DNA from: Lachnospiraceae bacterium | GTDB lineage: Bacteria > Bacillota > Clostridia > Lachnospirales > Lachnospiraceae | DNA length: 64,000 nt | Assembly: GCA_900772845.1 (NCBI GenBank) | Contig: CAAGSD010000054.1 | Span: 3,681-67,680, forward strand | Reading direction: 5' to 3' | Part shown: positions 8,156 to 17,168 of the stretch, in pieces | Numbering within the stretch: the first letter of the stretch is position 1 | How the letters are laid out: each line of letters opens with the position of its first letter | Notes under the pieces: generated by a model | Told to the model about the DNA's origin: nothing | Seen by the model: only the letters and a program-made list of their open reading frames with translations | Databases searched by the model: none | Program-made: the position numbers and the translations under genes

Positions 8156-8184
8156 AGTATACCACGCTATGGCAGGAGGTACAA
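8156..8184 (-). promoter_or_regulatory. SigA-type promoter of the LytTR-PAS gene
   Basis: On the minus strand TTGTAC, a 17-base spacer and TATACT, 31 bases before the start codon. The leader between is short and has no strong hairpin. Confidence 0.65.
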
Positions 8185-8351
8185 CAGATTCGTTAAAGCT
8201 CGTTGAGTAATGATGTTTGTTTAACTTATTATGCAAAGCTATTCGATAGACTGTTTTTGAGACAAGCAATGCAAATAAATTATTGACTTTTAAACATGAT
8301 TTGTATAATATAAAAATGTTTATTGACCTTATACCCTATAAGGAGCATACA

Positions 8352-8531
8352 ATGCACAATACTTATCGGCTGGCGGGGCATGCCGTAAAAATCGAATCGG
8401 TCTATCCACAGGTACATACGCTGTGTGCGGACTACCGGACAGACGATTCACCAGAATATGACAGAGAAACAGTGTACGAACTGGCGACGGAACGGGATGG
8501 ACGATCCGCAGTGTACGGACTGGAAAAGTAG
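8352..8531 (+). pseudogene. N-terminal remnant resembling a small HprK-like Clostridia protein
   Basis: From ATG 8352 (MHNTYRLAGHAVKIESVYP, then HTLCADY) the reading resembles the first third of HPr-kinase-related proteins of Lachnospiraceae; after about 45 residues it turns into unlike sequence and stops. There is no P-loop. I take it as a truncated leftover, probably cut when neighbouring DNA was inserted. The family assignment is from memory of the N-terminal pattern and is weak. The rest of 8126-8600 is AT-rich and without a gene. Confidence 0.4.
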
Positions 8532-8608
8532 GTGGACACAGGATACAAAAATAGTATGAAAATTTCACAAATTTTTTTATAAACTACGAAAGCAAAAATA
8601 CAGGAACT

Positions 8609-8635
8609 CTTGAAAAAAAAGGACTTTTTATGTTA
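8609..8635 (+). repeat. Right copy of the 27-base direct repeat (intact promoter)
   Basis: CTTGAAAAAAAAGGACTT then TTTATGTTA. It matches 6749-6774 and continues into a perfect TATAAT. The two copies bracket the scar with the transposase and LytTR genes, consistent with duplication of a native promoter when foreign DNA arrived. Confidence 0.7.
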
Positions 8636-8639
8636 TAAT
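8610..8639 (+). promoter_or_regulatory. Main promoter of the injection-system block
   Basis: TTGAAA, an 18-base spacer and a perfect TATAAT, followed by about 65 bases of very AT-rich leader. It is the only clear promoter I see ahead of roughly 40 plus-strand genes. Confidence 0.65.
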
Positions 8640-8709
8640 ATACCAAAAATAGTAAAATTTTGTTTTTGTAAAAACTAACAAAAATTATAAGCAGATGAGG
8701 AAAGCGAAT

Positions 8710-10518
8710 ATGAATAATAACCAAATCTATCCGTTCGAACGAAATCGTTATTACCCCGGTAAAATGCTGACAAGTGCTGATTTTCAGGCTGAGCAGAATT
8801 ATTTTAATAATAAGAGAAGATTCTTGAACAATATGATGTATGGTGCGGGAATTATCTGCGGATGCGGAGTGTTCAGTCTCGATGATCTATCGCTTCTTGT
8901 GGAGAGCGGAGCAGCGATAGACGGCCTCGGAAGAGAGATTGTCATTGAATCCTCCGTGGTGAAAAAGCTGTCATCCATCGAAGGCTTTGATCAGCTGAAG
9001 ACGAATCTTGCGAGTCTTTGCCTCAGATATCAGGAGAAGGATGTACATACCGTTTATGCCTTGAACAGCCAGAATGCCGACAAGGAATACGAATACAACC
9101 GCATCAGTGAAGAATATCAGTTGTTTTTGATGGATAGTGTGGATGCCGAGGGCGGCTTTGAACTGGAATCGGAATTCCTGGTGAAGGGTACGCTGGTGGA
9201 GACGGAGGACTATCTCGTTGAGGTGATCCTTCCGGCGACCGTGTGCAGGGGCAGACAGGTGAGGATGCTTGCAAAGGTACAGAAGCTGTCTACGGATAAA
9301 AAGACGTTTTCCTATCATGGTGTGCTTCAGACACCGGCATTCCGTTCACCGGACGGCGGACATGAAGTAGAGATTGCGTTTGAGGATATTGCTTTAGAAC
9401 AGGGAGAGACTGTAACGAAGGAATACTGGATGACGGTTCAGGACGTCTCTTTGGTGGATACGGATGTAGTATTGAAGAGTGATAGTGCAAGTGCAACGGT
9501 GAACGGGGCAGAGGCACCGGTAATGTCTGCACTTTCCCTGAAGGTGATGATCGGGGATCTGACACCGAGGGAACTTGTGAACCGTGAGATCGGACGTGTC
9601 AGTCTTGAAATGCAGAGCATGGGCGGGGTTCAGGACTTCATACGCTTGGCAGATTTGAAACTGGTGCGCACGGATAGCGCATATCTGATTGAAGAAGTGA
9701 TTGAGAATCATGTCAAAAAATATATTGCATCGCCGGCGCAGCATGCCAGAAGACACGAGTATCTGTCGTACTTTTTGAGAGAGGACGAGTCTGAAATCGC
9801 ACAGGAGTGCGGCAGGACAGAGAATATCCGGGTTGAGAATGCCGGCAGGGACATGAGTGCAGAGCCGCAGATTGCGACCGGAACCCTGGAGATTCCGCTG
9901 GGTAATGTTGCGAAAAAAGGGGATATCTGCTATTCGGGGGAGATTATTCATGGTCTCGGAAAAGGAAATGTATATGTAGATATCGGCTATGAGTACATAG
10001 CGGAGGACGCTGCTCTCGGTGTCGGTGCAAAGAATACGATCTACGGGAATCCCAAACTGTTTGAAAACACCGCCAGAACTGATGTCAATGTCGAGACAGC
10101 AGTGAAGGTAATGAACGACAAGGGAAGCTTTACGGTGGCGGCGAAGCTTCTGCAGAACGTGGATTATCTCGTTCTGACATACCGCTGGGTGGCAATGAAG
10201 TTCCCGGCAGGAAACAATCTCGGTCTAAAGGAGGATTACAGTGACAGAAGCATTGCAGCTGTGACACCGACGGTTGTTCTCGGAGCAAAGGAAAGCTATT
10301 ATTTTGAAGTAAAGTGTACCAACATGGACAGCTATACCATTGCCTATGAACTGACGGAGCCGGGCAGCGGAGAGATTACGGCAGAAGGCGTCTATACGGC
10401 ACCCGGCAAGGAAGGCGTTTACGAGATCAGAATTTACTGTGTGGATATGCCGGTGATCTGTACCTATGCTTATGCTATCGTCAAAAAGAAGACAGTAGAG
10501 GATGCGGATAAAAAGTGA
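8710..10518 (+). CDS. eCIS-associated protein with N-terminal RYYPGKMLT motif
   Basis: A 602-residue protein. Its start, ERNRYYPGKMLTSADFQAE, then KRRFLNNMMYGAG and ICGCGV, matches a motif shared by large proteins in many extracellular contractile injection loci (RN-R-Y-x-GK-L-x-DF). The rest is strand-rich and ends with Ig-like or carboxypeptidase-like segments (EPGSGEITAEGVYTAPG). No enzyme site was found. Members are assumed to be accessory structural or anchoring parts. The start is set at 8710 because GAGGAAA lies just before it; an ATG at 8695 has no such site. First gene after the promoter. Confidence 0.65.
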   Translation: MNNNQIYPFERNRYYPGKMLTSADFQAEQNYFNNKRRFLNNMMYGAGIICGCGVFSLDDLSLLVESGAAIDGLGREIVIESSVVKKLSSIEGFDQLKTNLASLCLRYQEKDVHTVYALNSQNADKEYEYNRISEEYQLFLMDSVDAEGGFELESEFLVKGTLVETEDYLVEVILPATVCRGRQVRMLAKVQKLSTDKKTFSYHGVLQTPAFRSPDGGHEVEIAFEDIALEQGETVTKEYWMTVQDVSLVDTDVVLKSDSASATVNGAEAPVMSALSLKVMIGDLTPRELVNREIGRVSLEMQSMGGVQDFIRLADLKLVRTDSAYLIEEVIENHVKKYIASPAQHARRHEYLSYFLREDESEIAQECGRTENIRVENAGRDMSAEPQIATGTLEIPLGNVAKKGDICYSGEIIHGLGKGNVYVDIGYEYIAEDAALGVGAKNTIYGNPKLFENTARTDVNVETAVKVMNDKGSFTVAAKLLQNVDYLVLTYRWVAMKFPAGNNLGLKEDYSDRSIAAVTPTVVLGAKESYYFEVKCTNMDSYTIAYELTEPGSGEITAEGVYTAPGKEGVYEIRIYCVDMPVICTYAYAIVKKKTVEDADKK

Positions 10519-10550
10519 TTTCGGGCAGATAAGGAGTACGCATAACAGAG

Positions 10551-11399
10551 ATGATTTATGAATCCCATGGAATGCAACTGAATACGGTTCGTGTTGTACG
10601 GAAAAGTGCGGCAAATGATGTGCTTGTCTGCAGGGATCTGAATTCGGATGCAGGCAGTCTGTATACGCTGTTACTCATCAAGGATCACACGATCGTCAAG
10701 CAGGTTCTCGAGTCCTTTGAACACAGCAGTGAGAACCGGAAGAGGGCCTGCGTGGCGAATTTTTCCTGGAATGGCGGTTTCTGCATGGTCTTTCCTTATA
10801 AGACGGAACGACCGCTGACGGCGTTTTATGCGGGAGAGAGGTTTCCTCTTTCGAAGTGCGAGGATATTTGCATTCATCTGATTCTTACATGCATGATGGA
10901 GGGGATTCCCTATCCTATGTTGTATCTCATGCTGCAACAGAATCAGATCCACCTTGCCAAGGATGATTCCGTCTTCCTGAGCTATCAGATTGATCTTGCC
11001 CGGATCGACCCGAAGATCACCGAGAAGGAATGCACCATACAGTGTGCAAGAATACTGCTGGAGCTTTTAAAACCGAAAGCCCCCCAGAAAGCGGTAAGCT
11101 ATACCCTGCTGAAAAAGAAAATAGAAAAAAGAAGCTACAGCGAGTTCAGCGAATTGTATAAAGACATCAGGATTGCTGCGGTCTCGAAGGAAAAAAGAGG
11201 AATTCGCACCAGAATGACTGCCTGGATAATGGCATACAGGGACACGCTGTTTCGGATTCTTTTTATTATATGTATCTTTTTGGCACTGATCGTGGGGGTG
11301 ACGTTTCTTGCACAACTGATTTTCGGGGATGCGCCGTGGCTCAGACTGTTTATGAACAGCTTTAAGGTGATCGGTACTGAGAACCTGAGATACAAGTAG
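10551..11399 (+). CDS. Single-pass membrane protein with possible pseudokinase-like domain
   Basis: A 282-residue protein. Residues 30-175 alternate strands and helices in a way that recalls a kinase-type fold (YTLLLIKDHTIVKQVL, a long helix, then NQIHLAKDDSVFLSYQ), but there is no HRD or DFG triad, so it would be catalytically dead, like EssB-type pseudokinases. One hydrophobic helix near residues 233-257 leaves a short outer tail. The fold is a guess from sequence pattern only. AAGGAG is 14 bases before the ATG, a long spacing. It opens a run of five envelope proteins. Confidence 0.5.
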   Translation: MIYESHGMQLNTVRVVRKSAANDVLVCRDLNSDAGSLYTLLLIKDHTIVKQVLESFEHSSENRKRACVANFSWNGGFCMVFPYKTERPLTAFYAGERFPLSKCEDICIHLILTCMMEGIPYPMLYLMLQQNQIHLAKDDSVFLSYQIDLARIDPKITEKECTIQCARILLELLKPKAPQKAVSYTLLKKKIEKRSYSEFSELYKDIRIAAVSKEKRGIRTRMTAWIMAYRDTLFRILFIICIFLALIVGVTFLAQLIFGDAPWLRLFMNSFKVIGTENLRYK

Positions 11400-11420
11400 A
11401 TATTGGAGACTTTAGATTAT

Positions 11421-13838
11421 ATGAAGAAAAAAGTAGGTATTATCATCAACTGTATCTGGATCGCCATACTGGTGGCCATTGGTGTTACGGACTGCTGGCA
11501 CGGTTACCTCAATCCGGCGGGATATGTGTCGGATACGCATATGGTACATGCAGAGCCGTTTTTGTATGCCACGGACAATTCGGACGGAACAGCGAAGCTG
11601 TACCGCATTGCGGACGACGGAGAAGTAACGACAGTCGTTGAGGCGGATGGTGCCGGGAATGGATACCGGTGTGCCGGTATTCTGGCAGGACAAAATATAT
11701 CGGTTCTGATGGAAGGGTGGTACACAGAGGATGGAGTGTCCGGGAATCAGTACAGGATTGTAGAATATACGCAGGATCTAACATGGATCTCCCGCAGCCT
11801 GCCGATCAGGCTGGAGGGATATGGCAGACTGACGGGATTCAGCGCAGATGATGGTGGATATTATCTGACAACTGTGGATGGAAACGGGAAAAGTGCATCC
11901 GTATACCGCATACCCAGGGAGGAAAGTCAAAATACAGCAGAAGAAACGGAGAAAACAGAGGAACCGTTGACTGTTGAACAGGTGACAATGACTGCCACGG
12001 CGGATGGTAGAGCAATCCTGCAGGCGAGATACCAGAGGGGAAAGATGCTTCTCTATCTGGATGACGGATCGGGTGCTGAGAACTTCGTGCCGGATGCAGA
12101 GATGATTGCACTGTTTCAGGGAAGACATTGTACTGTGAGACAGTATCTGGGCAGCCATATGGAATTGATATTCCGGTATGTGGTGATTCTGTTTTCCGGT
12201 CTGCTGCTCCTCGTTATTGTAGAGAATATCCTGCAGAAAAAGAGCAGACTGATCTGCATGATTGCAGCGATGGAAGCAGTGCTGCTGCTCCTTGTGGCGG
12301 GTAATGTTCTGTTTGCTTTTTGTATGGAATACAGGAAGGAAGCGGATAAATGCAAAGAACTTTCAACGGTATATCTGAAGGAAATGGCTGATAACGAAGC
12401 TTTCCAGGAGGCAGTTCCGGAAGATATGCGGGAATATCATACTTCGGGGGCTTATTATAAGCAGGATTATGAAATGAAAAAACTGCTCTACGGTAAAGAC
12501 GTATCGGCGTATTTCCGTGAGGTATGTCTGGTGCGTGTAAACGACGGGACGATCATTGCGGGTACGGGCATCTGGAACGGACGTCCCATCGCAGAAATTT
12601 ACACGGATGCGGCACAGCAGCTGGCTATCTGCGCTGTTAACGAAGGAAAATACCTGTCGGCAGAAGTGAAGATCGGGGAGAGGAAATATTTCCTCGGAAG
12701 TATGCCGACAGCCCAGGATGGTTATGCGCTGATGGGGGTGCTTTCCACGGATTTCATACTTTACCAGTGGAGAGATGTTCTCATCAGGGACAGCCTGGCC
12801 GGATTAGTGGTTTATGTGATACTGAGTGTGCTTGGGATTGCTTTTCTGACCGCCCAGTCCAGGGATATTGAGAAGCTGCGGAATGTAATGCTCCGGGTTG
12901 CCGGCGGCAGTGAGGATATTGAACGTCCGGATGTACATGGCAAAGATATGGAGAGCATGTGGAACAGCATCAATGAGACGGACAAAACACTGAAGAAGAT
13001 GAATTACAGTAAACTTCAGATTTTTGAGGCATATTATCGGTTTGCACCCAAGAATATCGAGAAACTCCTGGAGAAAAATTCCATCATGGAAGTAGCAAGC
13101 GGCGATGAGAGAAGGCTTGCGGGCAGCATGGCAATCGTAGGGATCGATCCGGCGGGGAAAGATACAACTCTTGAGAACCGCAACCGCTTTCTGGAGGCAC
13201 TCGAAAGAAGACAGCGCAAACAGGGAGGAATCACAGTATCCAGTGATGCCAGACTGTCGGTACTGAAACTGCTGTTTCCCACTGAAAAAGGAGATACGGT
13301 TCAGTTTGCTGTGGATCTGATCAGAGATTTTCCGGAGAATGCATGCCGGAACTACATACCGGCCACTGTCTTCCTGTTCCACTCACAGTTTATATACGGC
13401 GTTGCGGGAACGGAGACCCAGTGTTTCCCGTTTTTGGACACTAGAGATGAGTTCCATCAGGACGAATATGCCGCATGGTTCGGAACCATGGGGCTCCGCA
13501 TTGTGGTGACGGAGGAGATTATGCAGAGCGGATGCGGGGATAAGGACACCCGCTATCTGGGATATATCAGTGCAAACAGTGGACAGGTAAAGTTGTATGA
13601 AGTACTGGATGCGTGTCCGAACAGGGAGCGCATGGCGAAGCTTCGGACGAAGGAGAAATTTGAACAGGCATTGCAGCTGTTTTATCAGTATGATTTCTAT
13701 CTGGCGAGAAGTACGTTCTCGGAGCTTTTGCGGGAACTGCCGGATGACAGGATTGCAAAGTGGTATCTGTTTACCTGCGAGAAACATCTGAATGAGGTAC
13801 ATGGCGAAACCATCGACTGTGGATTGCATTATGATTAG
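11421..13838 (+). CDS. Membrane receptor with degenerate nucleotide-cyclase domain
   Basis: An 805-residue protein. TM helix 1 at residues 7-26, an outer strand-rich domain, two TM helices at about 250-310, a second outer domain (about 310-455) and a fourth TM at about 457-478. The cytoplasmic part has a HAMP-like linker and, from about 560, a class III nucleotide-cyclase-like domain: GSMAIVGIDPAGK in place of the metal-binding strand, FIYGVAGTETQCF, then TEEIMQ and a closing GQVKLYEVLD. A C-terminal helical TPR-like segment follows. The usual catalytic residues are not recognisable, so it may sense or bind rather than make cyclic nucleotides. A TTG at 11403 is an alternative start. Confidence 0.6.
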   Translation: MKKKVGIIINCIWIAILVAIGVTDCWHGYLNPAGYVSDTHMVHAEPFLYATDNSDGTAKLYRIADDGEVTTVVEADGAGNGYRCAGILAGQNISVLMEGWYTEDGVSGNQYRIVEYTQDLTWISRSLPIRLEGYGRLTGFSADDGGYYLTTVDGNGKSASVYRIPREESQNTAEETEKTEEPLTVEQVTMTATADGRAILQARYQRGKMLLYLDDGSGAENFVPDAEMIALFQGRHCTVRQYLGSHMELIFRYVVILFSGLLLLVIVENILQKKSRLICMIAAMEAVLLLLVAGNVLFAFCMEYRKEADKCKELSTVYLKEMADNEAFQEAVPEDMREYHTSGAYYKQDYEMKKLLYGKDVSAYFREVCLVRVNDGTIIAGTGIWNGRPIAEIYTDAAQQLAICAVNEGKYLSAEVKIGERKYFLGSMPTAQDGYALMGVLSTDFILYQWRDVLIRDSLAGLVVYVILSVLGIAFLTAQSRDIEKLRNVMLRVAGGSEDIERPDVHGKDMESMWNSINETDKTLKKMNYSKLQIFEAYYRFAPKNIEKLLEKNSIMEVASGDERRLAGSMAIVGIDPAGKDTTLENRNRFLEALERRQRKQGGITVSSDARLSVLKLLFPTEKGDTVQFAVDLIRDFPENACRNYIPATVFLFHSQFIYGVAGTETQCFPFLDTRDEFHQDEYAAWFGTMGLRIVVTEEIMQSGCGDKDTRYLGYISANSGQVKLYEVLDACPNRERMAKLRTKEKFEQALQLFYQYDFYLARSTFSELLRELPDDRIAKWYLFTCEKHLNEVHGETIDCGLHYD

Positions 13839-13851
13839 AGGATGAAGCTTT

Positions 13852-15072
13852 ATGAAAAGCAATAACATTTTTCAGGTTTTATGGGCATCGCTGACGGCGA
13901 AGATCACACCGATATTCACCAAAATCAAATTATGGACCAGCTGGAGCTTCATTAGAACAAGGGTCGTGGCACGCATCCGGGGGTTCTTTTCACGGATTTT
14001 CAATGTCAGGCCGAGAGACAAAAAGGATTATTACGAGGTCTTCGGCTGGCTGGTCAGCAAACGTCTTGCCTTTGCGATAGCGGTCGTCATAACGACCCTG
14101 AGTCTTATCTATCTGGTAAACTTAAATCTGATCAGAGGAACCAGCACCAGTGGAACGGAGATTAAGAAATACAGCTATGATTCACTGCTCCTGCGTTTTG
14201 CGGAGGGACGCATACAGATCACCGGAGAAGGCGGTTATCTCGCCTTCGAAGGAGATGTGGAGAAAGGATATGTAACAGGAAACGGTCAGCTTTACAACCG
14301 GACCGGAGTGATGGTGTATCAGGGGCAGTTTGAAAAGAACTGCTATGAGGGCACAGGCACGCAGTATTATGACGATGGTGTTATGCACTATCAGGGCCAG
14401 TTCAGCAATAATTTGTATCAGGGCACGGGAAAACTGTATAGAGACAACGGCTCTCTCTGGTATAACGGCGAATTTTCGCAGGGAATGATGGAAGGAGAGG
14501 GCGTTCTGTATGACGGAGGCAATAATGTGATTTTTCAGGGAAATTTTACGAAGGATCAGATCGTCTACAGTGATTTCCTGGGAAAGACTACCGCAGAGGC
14601 CTCCAAGGCTTATACCGGAAAGCGGGATCTGTACGAGGATGACGAGAATTTTGTGGTTGTCATGAAGGATATTGATGCAGTCTATGCAGGGACGCAGGAT
14701 GCCAATGCATTGGACGGTGCGATCAAGGTTGGAACCGTCTATGTGCTGCGGGACAGCTTCCCTGTGGGAACGGAAAAGTTCAGTACCATAGAAGAACTGA
14801 AAAGCTATTTCGGCTCAGAGAATTACGATGGAAAATCGCTGATCACGATGCCGGAGGCGGTGTGCTTCAGCCAACTGTCCGGCGGCATGTCGACGGATGT
14901 GGTAACGGAACGCATTTATGACGATTATTACCGTGTGACGGATTATGACGGGGAGAAGGAAGTATTTCTCTATTCGTTTGAGAAAAACGGTCTGATTTAT
15001 ACCTTTGTGGGACAGGATCAGCAGGGAACATTTTCCTATTACAGTATTACGGAGGCAGAAGGAGGAGCCTGA
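13852..15072 (+). CDS. Membrane-anchored MORN-repeat protein
   Basis: A 406-residue protein with a basic cytoplasmic start, one TM helix near residues 71-92, then about five MORN-type repeats between residues 135 and 240 (GNGQLYNRTG, YEGTGTQYYDDG, YQGTGKLYRDNG, MEGEGVLYDGG). The last 165 residues form an unrecognised domain. MORN repeats make extended beta hairpins that bind proteins or lipids. The topology places the repeats outside. Its stop shares a base with the next start (TGATG), so the two are translated together. Confidence 0.75.
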   Translation: MKSNNIFQVLWASLTAKITPIFTKIKLWTSWSFIRTRVVARIRGFFSRIFNVRPRDKKDYYEVFGWLVSKRLAFAIAVVITTLSLIYLVNLNLIRGTSTSGTEIKKYSYDSLLLRFAEGRIQITGEGGYLAFEGDVEKGYVTGNGQLYNRTGVMVYQGQFEKNCYEGTGTQYYDDGVMHYQGQFSNNLYQGTGKLYRDNGSLWYNGEFSQGMMEGEGVLYDGGNNVIFQGNFTKDQIVYSDFLGKTTAEASKAYTGKRDLYEDDENFVVVMKDIDAVYAGTQDANALDGAIKVGTVYVLRDSFPVGTEKFSTIEELKSYFGSENYDGKSLITMPEAVCFSQLSGGMSTDVVTERIYDDYYRVTDYDGEKEVFLYSFEKNGLIYTFVGQDQQGTFSYYSITEAEGGA

Positions 15073-17138
15073 TGAAGAAAAACAGACTGACAGGGATCAA
15101 AAACAGAACATTGACGCTCCTTCTGGCAGTCTGTATGATCATCCCGGCGGGCTGGAGCATGGCTCCCCTGAACTGTAAGGCAGCAGAGGCGAAAACTCTG
15201 TCACTTACAGAGGCGAAAAAGCTTGCGGTGGCTAACAGCGATTCCTATGAGAAGGTAGAGAGCCAGCTTTCGGTAAAACAGGCATCTCTCAGCCAGGCAT
15301 ACCGGTCCATCCGGGAGAAACAGAAGAATATGTCCACCTTCCGGTGGTCGCCTTTGTTATCTTTCAAGTTCCCGACGAAACCGGATCTGTCTGAGGCGTA
15401 TGAATTCCAGTTCAAACCGATAGAGATTCAGAGTGAGATCGACTCATTGGAGCATCAGCTGACTGATGTGGTGCTGGAGGAATATGAAAAGGTCAGCACA
15501 CTTTTCGTGGATGCTGTGGTACTGGAGGAGTCCATAAGATTTAACGAAAGCCGACTGGCTGTGTTCGAAGAACAGCTGGTCAAGGATAAGGCGAAGCTGA
15601 AATTCGGTGAAGCCAGCCAGAACGATATTGATATACTGAATACCAATATTACTTCCCTGCAGAACAAGATAGCCGAGGACAGACGCTCTTATGAACAGAT
15701 TAAGAAAAAGCTGTCGGATGCAATCGGCATGGATGTGACAACGGGATACAGTTTTGAGAATCCTTTTGTGTCTGCGGAAATCTCAAGAATACAGTTGCAG
15801 GATCTGATACAATATACGCTGGATCATGACCAGAGTTATTATGATGTATGTATGTCTGAGAGTACTGCACTGATCAGCCTCCGCACCAATTATAATCTGA
15901 TGAACGGACAGTACGGCAACAAAATGAACTATATTTCGGGCTATGTGAATCAGGTGTATGCCGGGTCCAAGGTGAACAAGAAAGCATTTAAGAGTGCATA
16001 TGAAGTTTTTTTGCAGAAGATAGATGAACCATGGCAGGGAAAGAAGAAAATCCTGTTTATCAAAATTCCCAAGGAATGGTTCAAGGGAGCGATTTCCGGC
16101 ATCCGTTATGTGGAGGATGAGCCATATGCCCTGTATGAAGCTGCGTTGGAATACGAGGATGCAAGACTTGAGCGTGAGAATGCGCAGAAGGATCTGACGG
16201 ATGAAGTGACAGATACCTTTGAAAACTACGTCTCCCTTCGTAATGCTTATCTCGCAGCAGTGGAGGCAGTGAACAAAGCGGAAAAATCGCTGACGGCCGC
16301 AGAGAGCCTGAATAAGCTGGGTGAACTGACAAACGAGGAATTCACAACGGAAAAGGAAGACTACGAGGAACTGCAGAATGAGATGTTCTCCGCATTAGCC
16401 GATTACACCAAGACACTGTATTCTTTTGACCGCCTTACCTGCGGCGGTGTGTCCATACTACTTGCAAACGCCGGTGCAGACCTGAAGGCGGGAGGCGAAG
16501 GCAACAGCTATGTGGAGACAGAGTACGAAAATGGTGCATATTATTATATGGAATCGATTGTCGAGCAGGAGCAGTTCCGGCTGAATGTCTATATTCCGGA
16601 TGATTTCGGCGTGGAAGTCACACATTTTGAACTCTGGTGCGACGGAAAACAGATCGGAGAGCGGACGGAGATCGATAAGAGCATTCGTCATCTGGCGCTC
16701 ACGACAGAGAGTATTGATAAGGCCTTTATCCGGTTTTATAACGATACAGAGTTTGTCGATGACTGTGAGATCGACCCATCCCAACAGAGCGGCGAATTGC
16801 AGATCGTCAGCCAGTATACGGCTGTCGGCGGAAGCAGGGACAGAGAGCTTGGAGAGTATGTGCTCACGGTCAATGCGGCTACGGGGATTGCAACAGTGGA
16901 ATTATCTCCAAGACAGGATAAAGAGATCACTTATTATAGGATCAGCACCTCTGATGGAGTGTATCTGACAGGGAACAGCTACTATAGTACAGAGAAGAGC
17001 TTCCGGTATTTGAGCCTTGTGGAGAATGACATTGCTGATCTGAAAATTGAGTTTTACGATGCATCAAAAAATAAGATATATGAAGGGCACTTTGAGACTG
17101 CGGGCAATAAGCTTATGGAAAACAGCACAGAAGGCTGA
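15072..17138 (+). CDS. Secreted TolC-like (outer membrane efflux-type) coiled-coil protein
   Basis: A 688-residue protein with a signal peptide (basic start, hydrophobic core, likely cut after NCKA near residue 36). From LSLTEAKKLAVANS the sequence follows the TolC/OEP pattern: a first helix of the form LxLxEAxxLAxxNS, then very long amphipathic helices, repeated again at about 365-460 (ARLERENAQ, LGELTNEEF). The last 200 residues are strand-rich and unknown. TolC proteins belong to outer membranes; in a monoderm such as this it cannot form the same channel and may instead be a periplasm-like or wall-spanning helical tube. Confidence 0.65.
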   Translation: MKKNRLTGIKNRTLTLLLAVCMIIPAGWSMAPLNCKAAEAKTLSLTEAKKLAVANSDSYEKVESQLSVKQASLSQAYRSIREKQKNMSTFRWSPLLSFKFPTKPDLSEAYEFQFKPIEIQSEIDSLEHQLTDVVLEEYEKVSTLFVDAVVLEESIRFNESRLAVFEEQLVKDKAKLKFGEASQNDIDILNTNITSLQNKIAEDRRSYEQIKKKLSDAIGMDVTTGYSFENPFVSAEISRIQLQDLIQYTLDHDQSYYDVCMSESTALISLRTNYNLMNGQYGNKMNYISGYVNQVYAGSKVNKKAFKSAYEVFLQKIDEPWQGKKKILFIKIPKEWFKGAISGIRYVEDEPYALYEAALEYEDARLERENAQKDLTDEVTDTFENYVSLRNAYLAAVEAVNKAEKSLTAAESLNKLGELTNEEFTTEKEDYEELQNEMFSALADYTKTLYSFDRLTCGGVSILLANAGADLKAGGEGNSYVETEYENGAYYYMESIVEQEQFRLNVYIPDDFGVEVTHFELWCDGKQIGERTEIDKSIRHLALTTESIDKAFIRFYNDTEFVDDCEIDPSQQSGELQIVSQYTAVGGSRDRELGEYVLTVNAATGIATVELSPRQDKEITYYRISTSDGVYLTGNSYYSTEKSFRYLSLVENDIADLKIEFYDASKNKIYEGHFETAGNKLMENSTEG

Positions 17139-17168
17139 AAATTTGCAGGCTGCTGAAAGGCATGGTGA

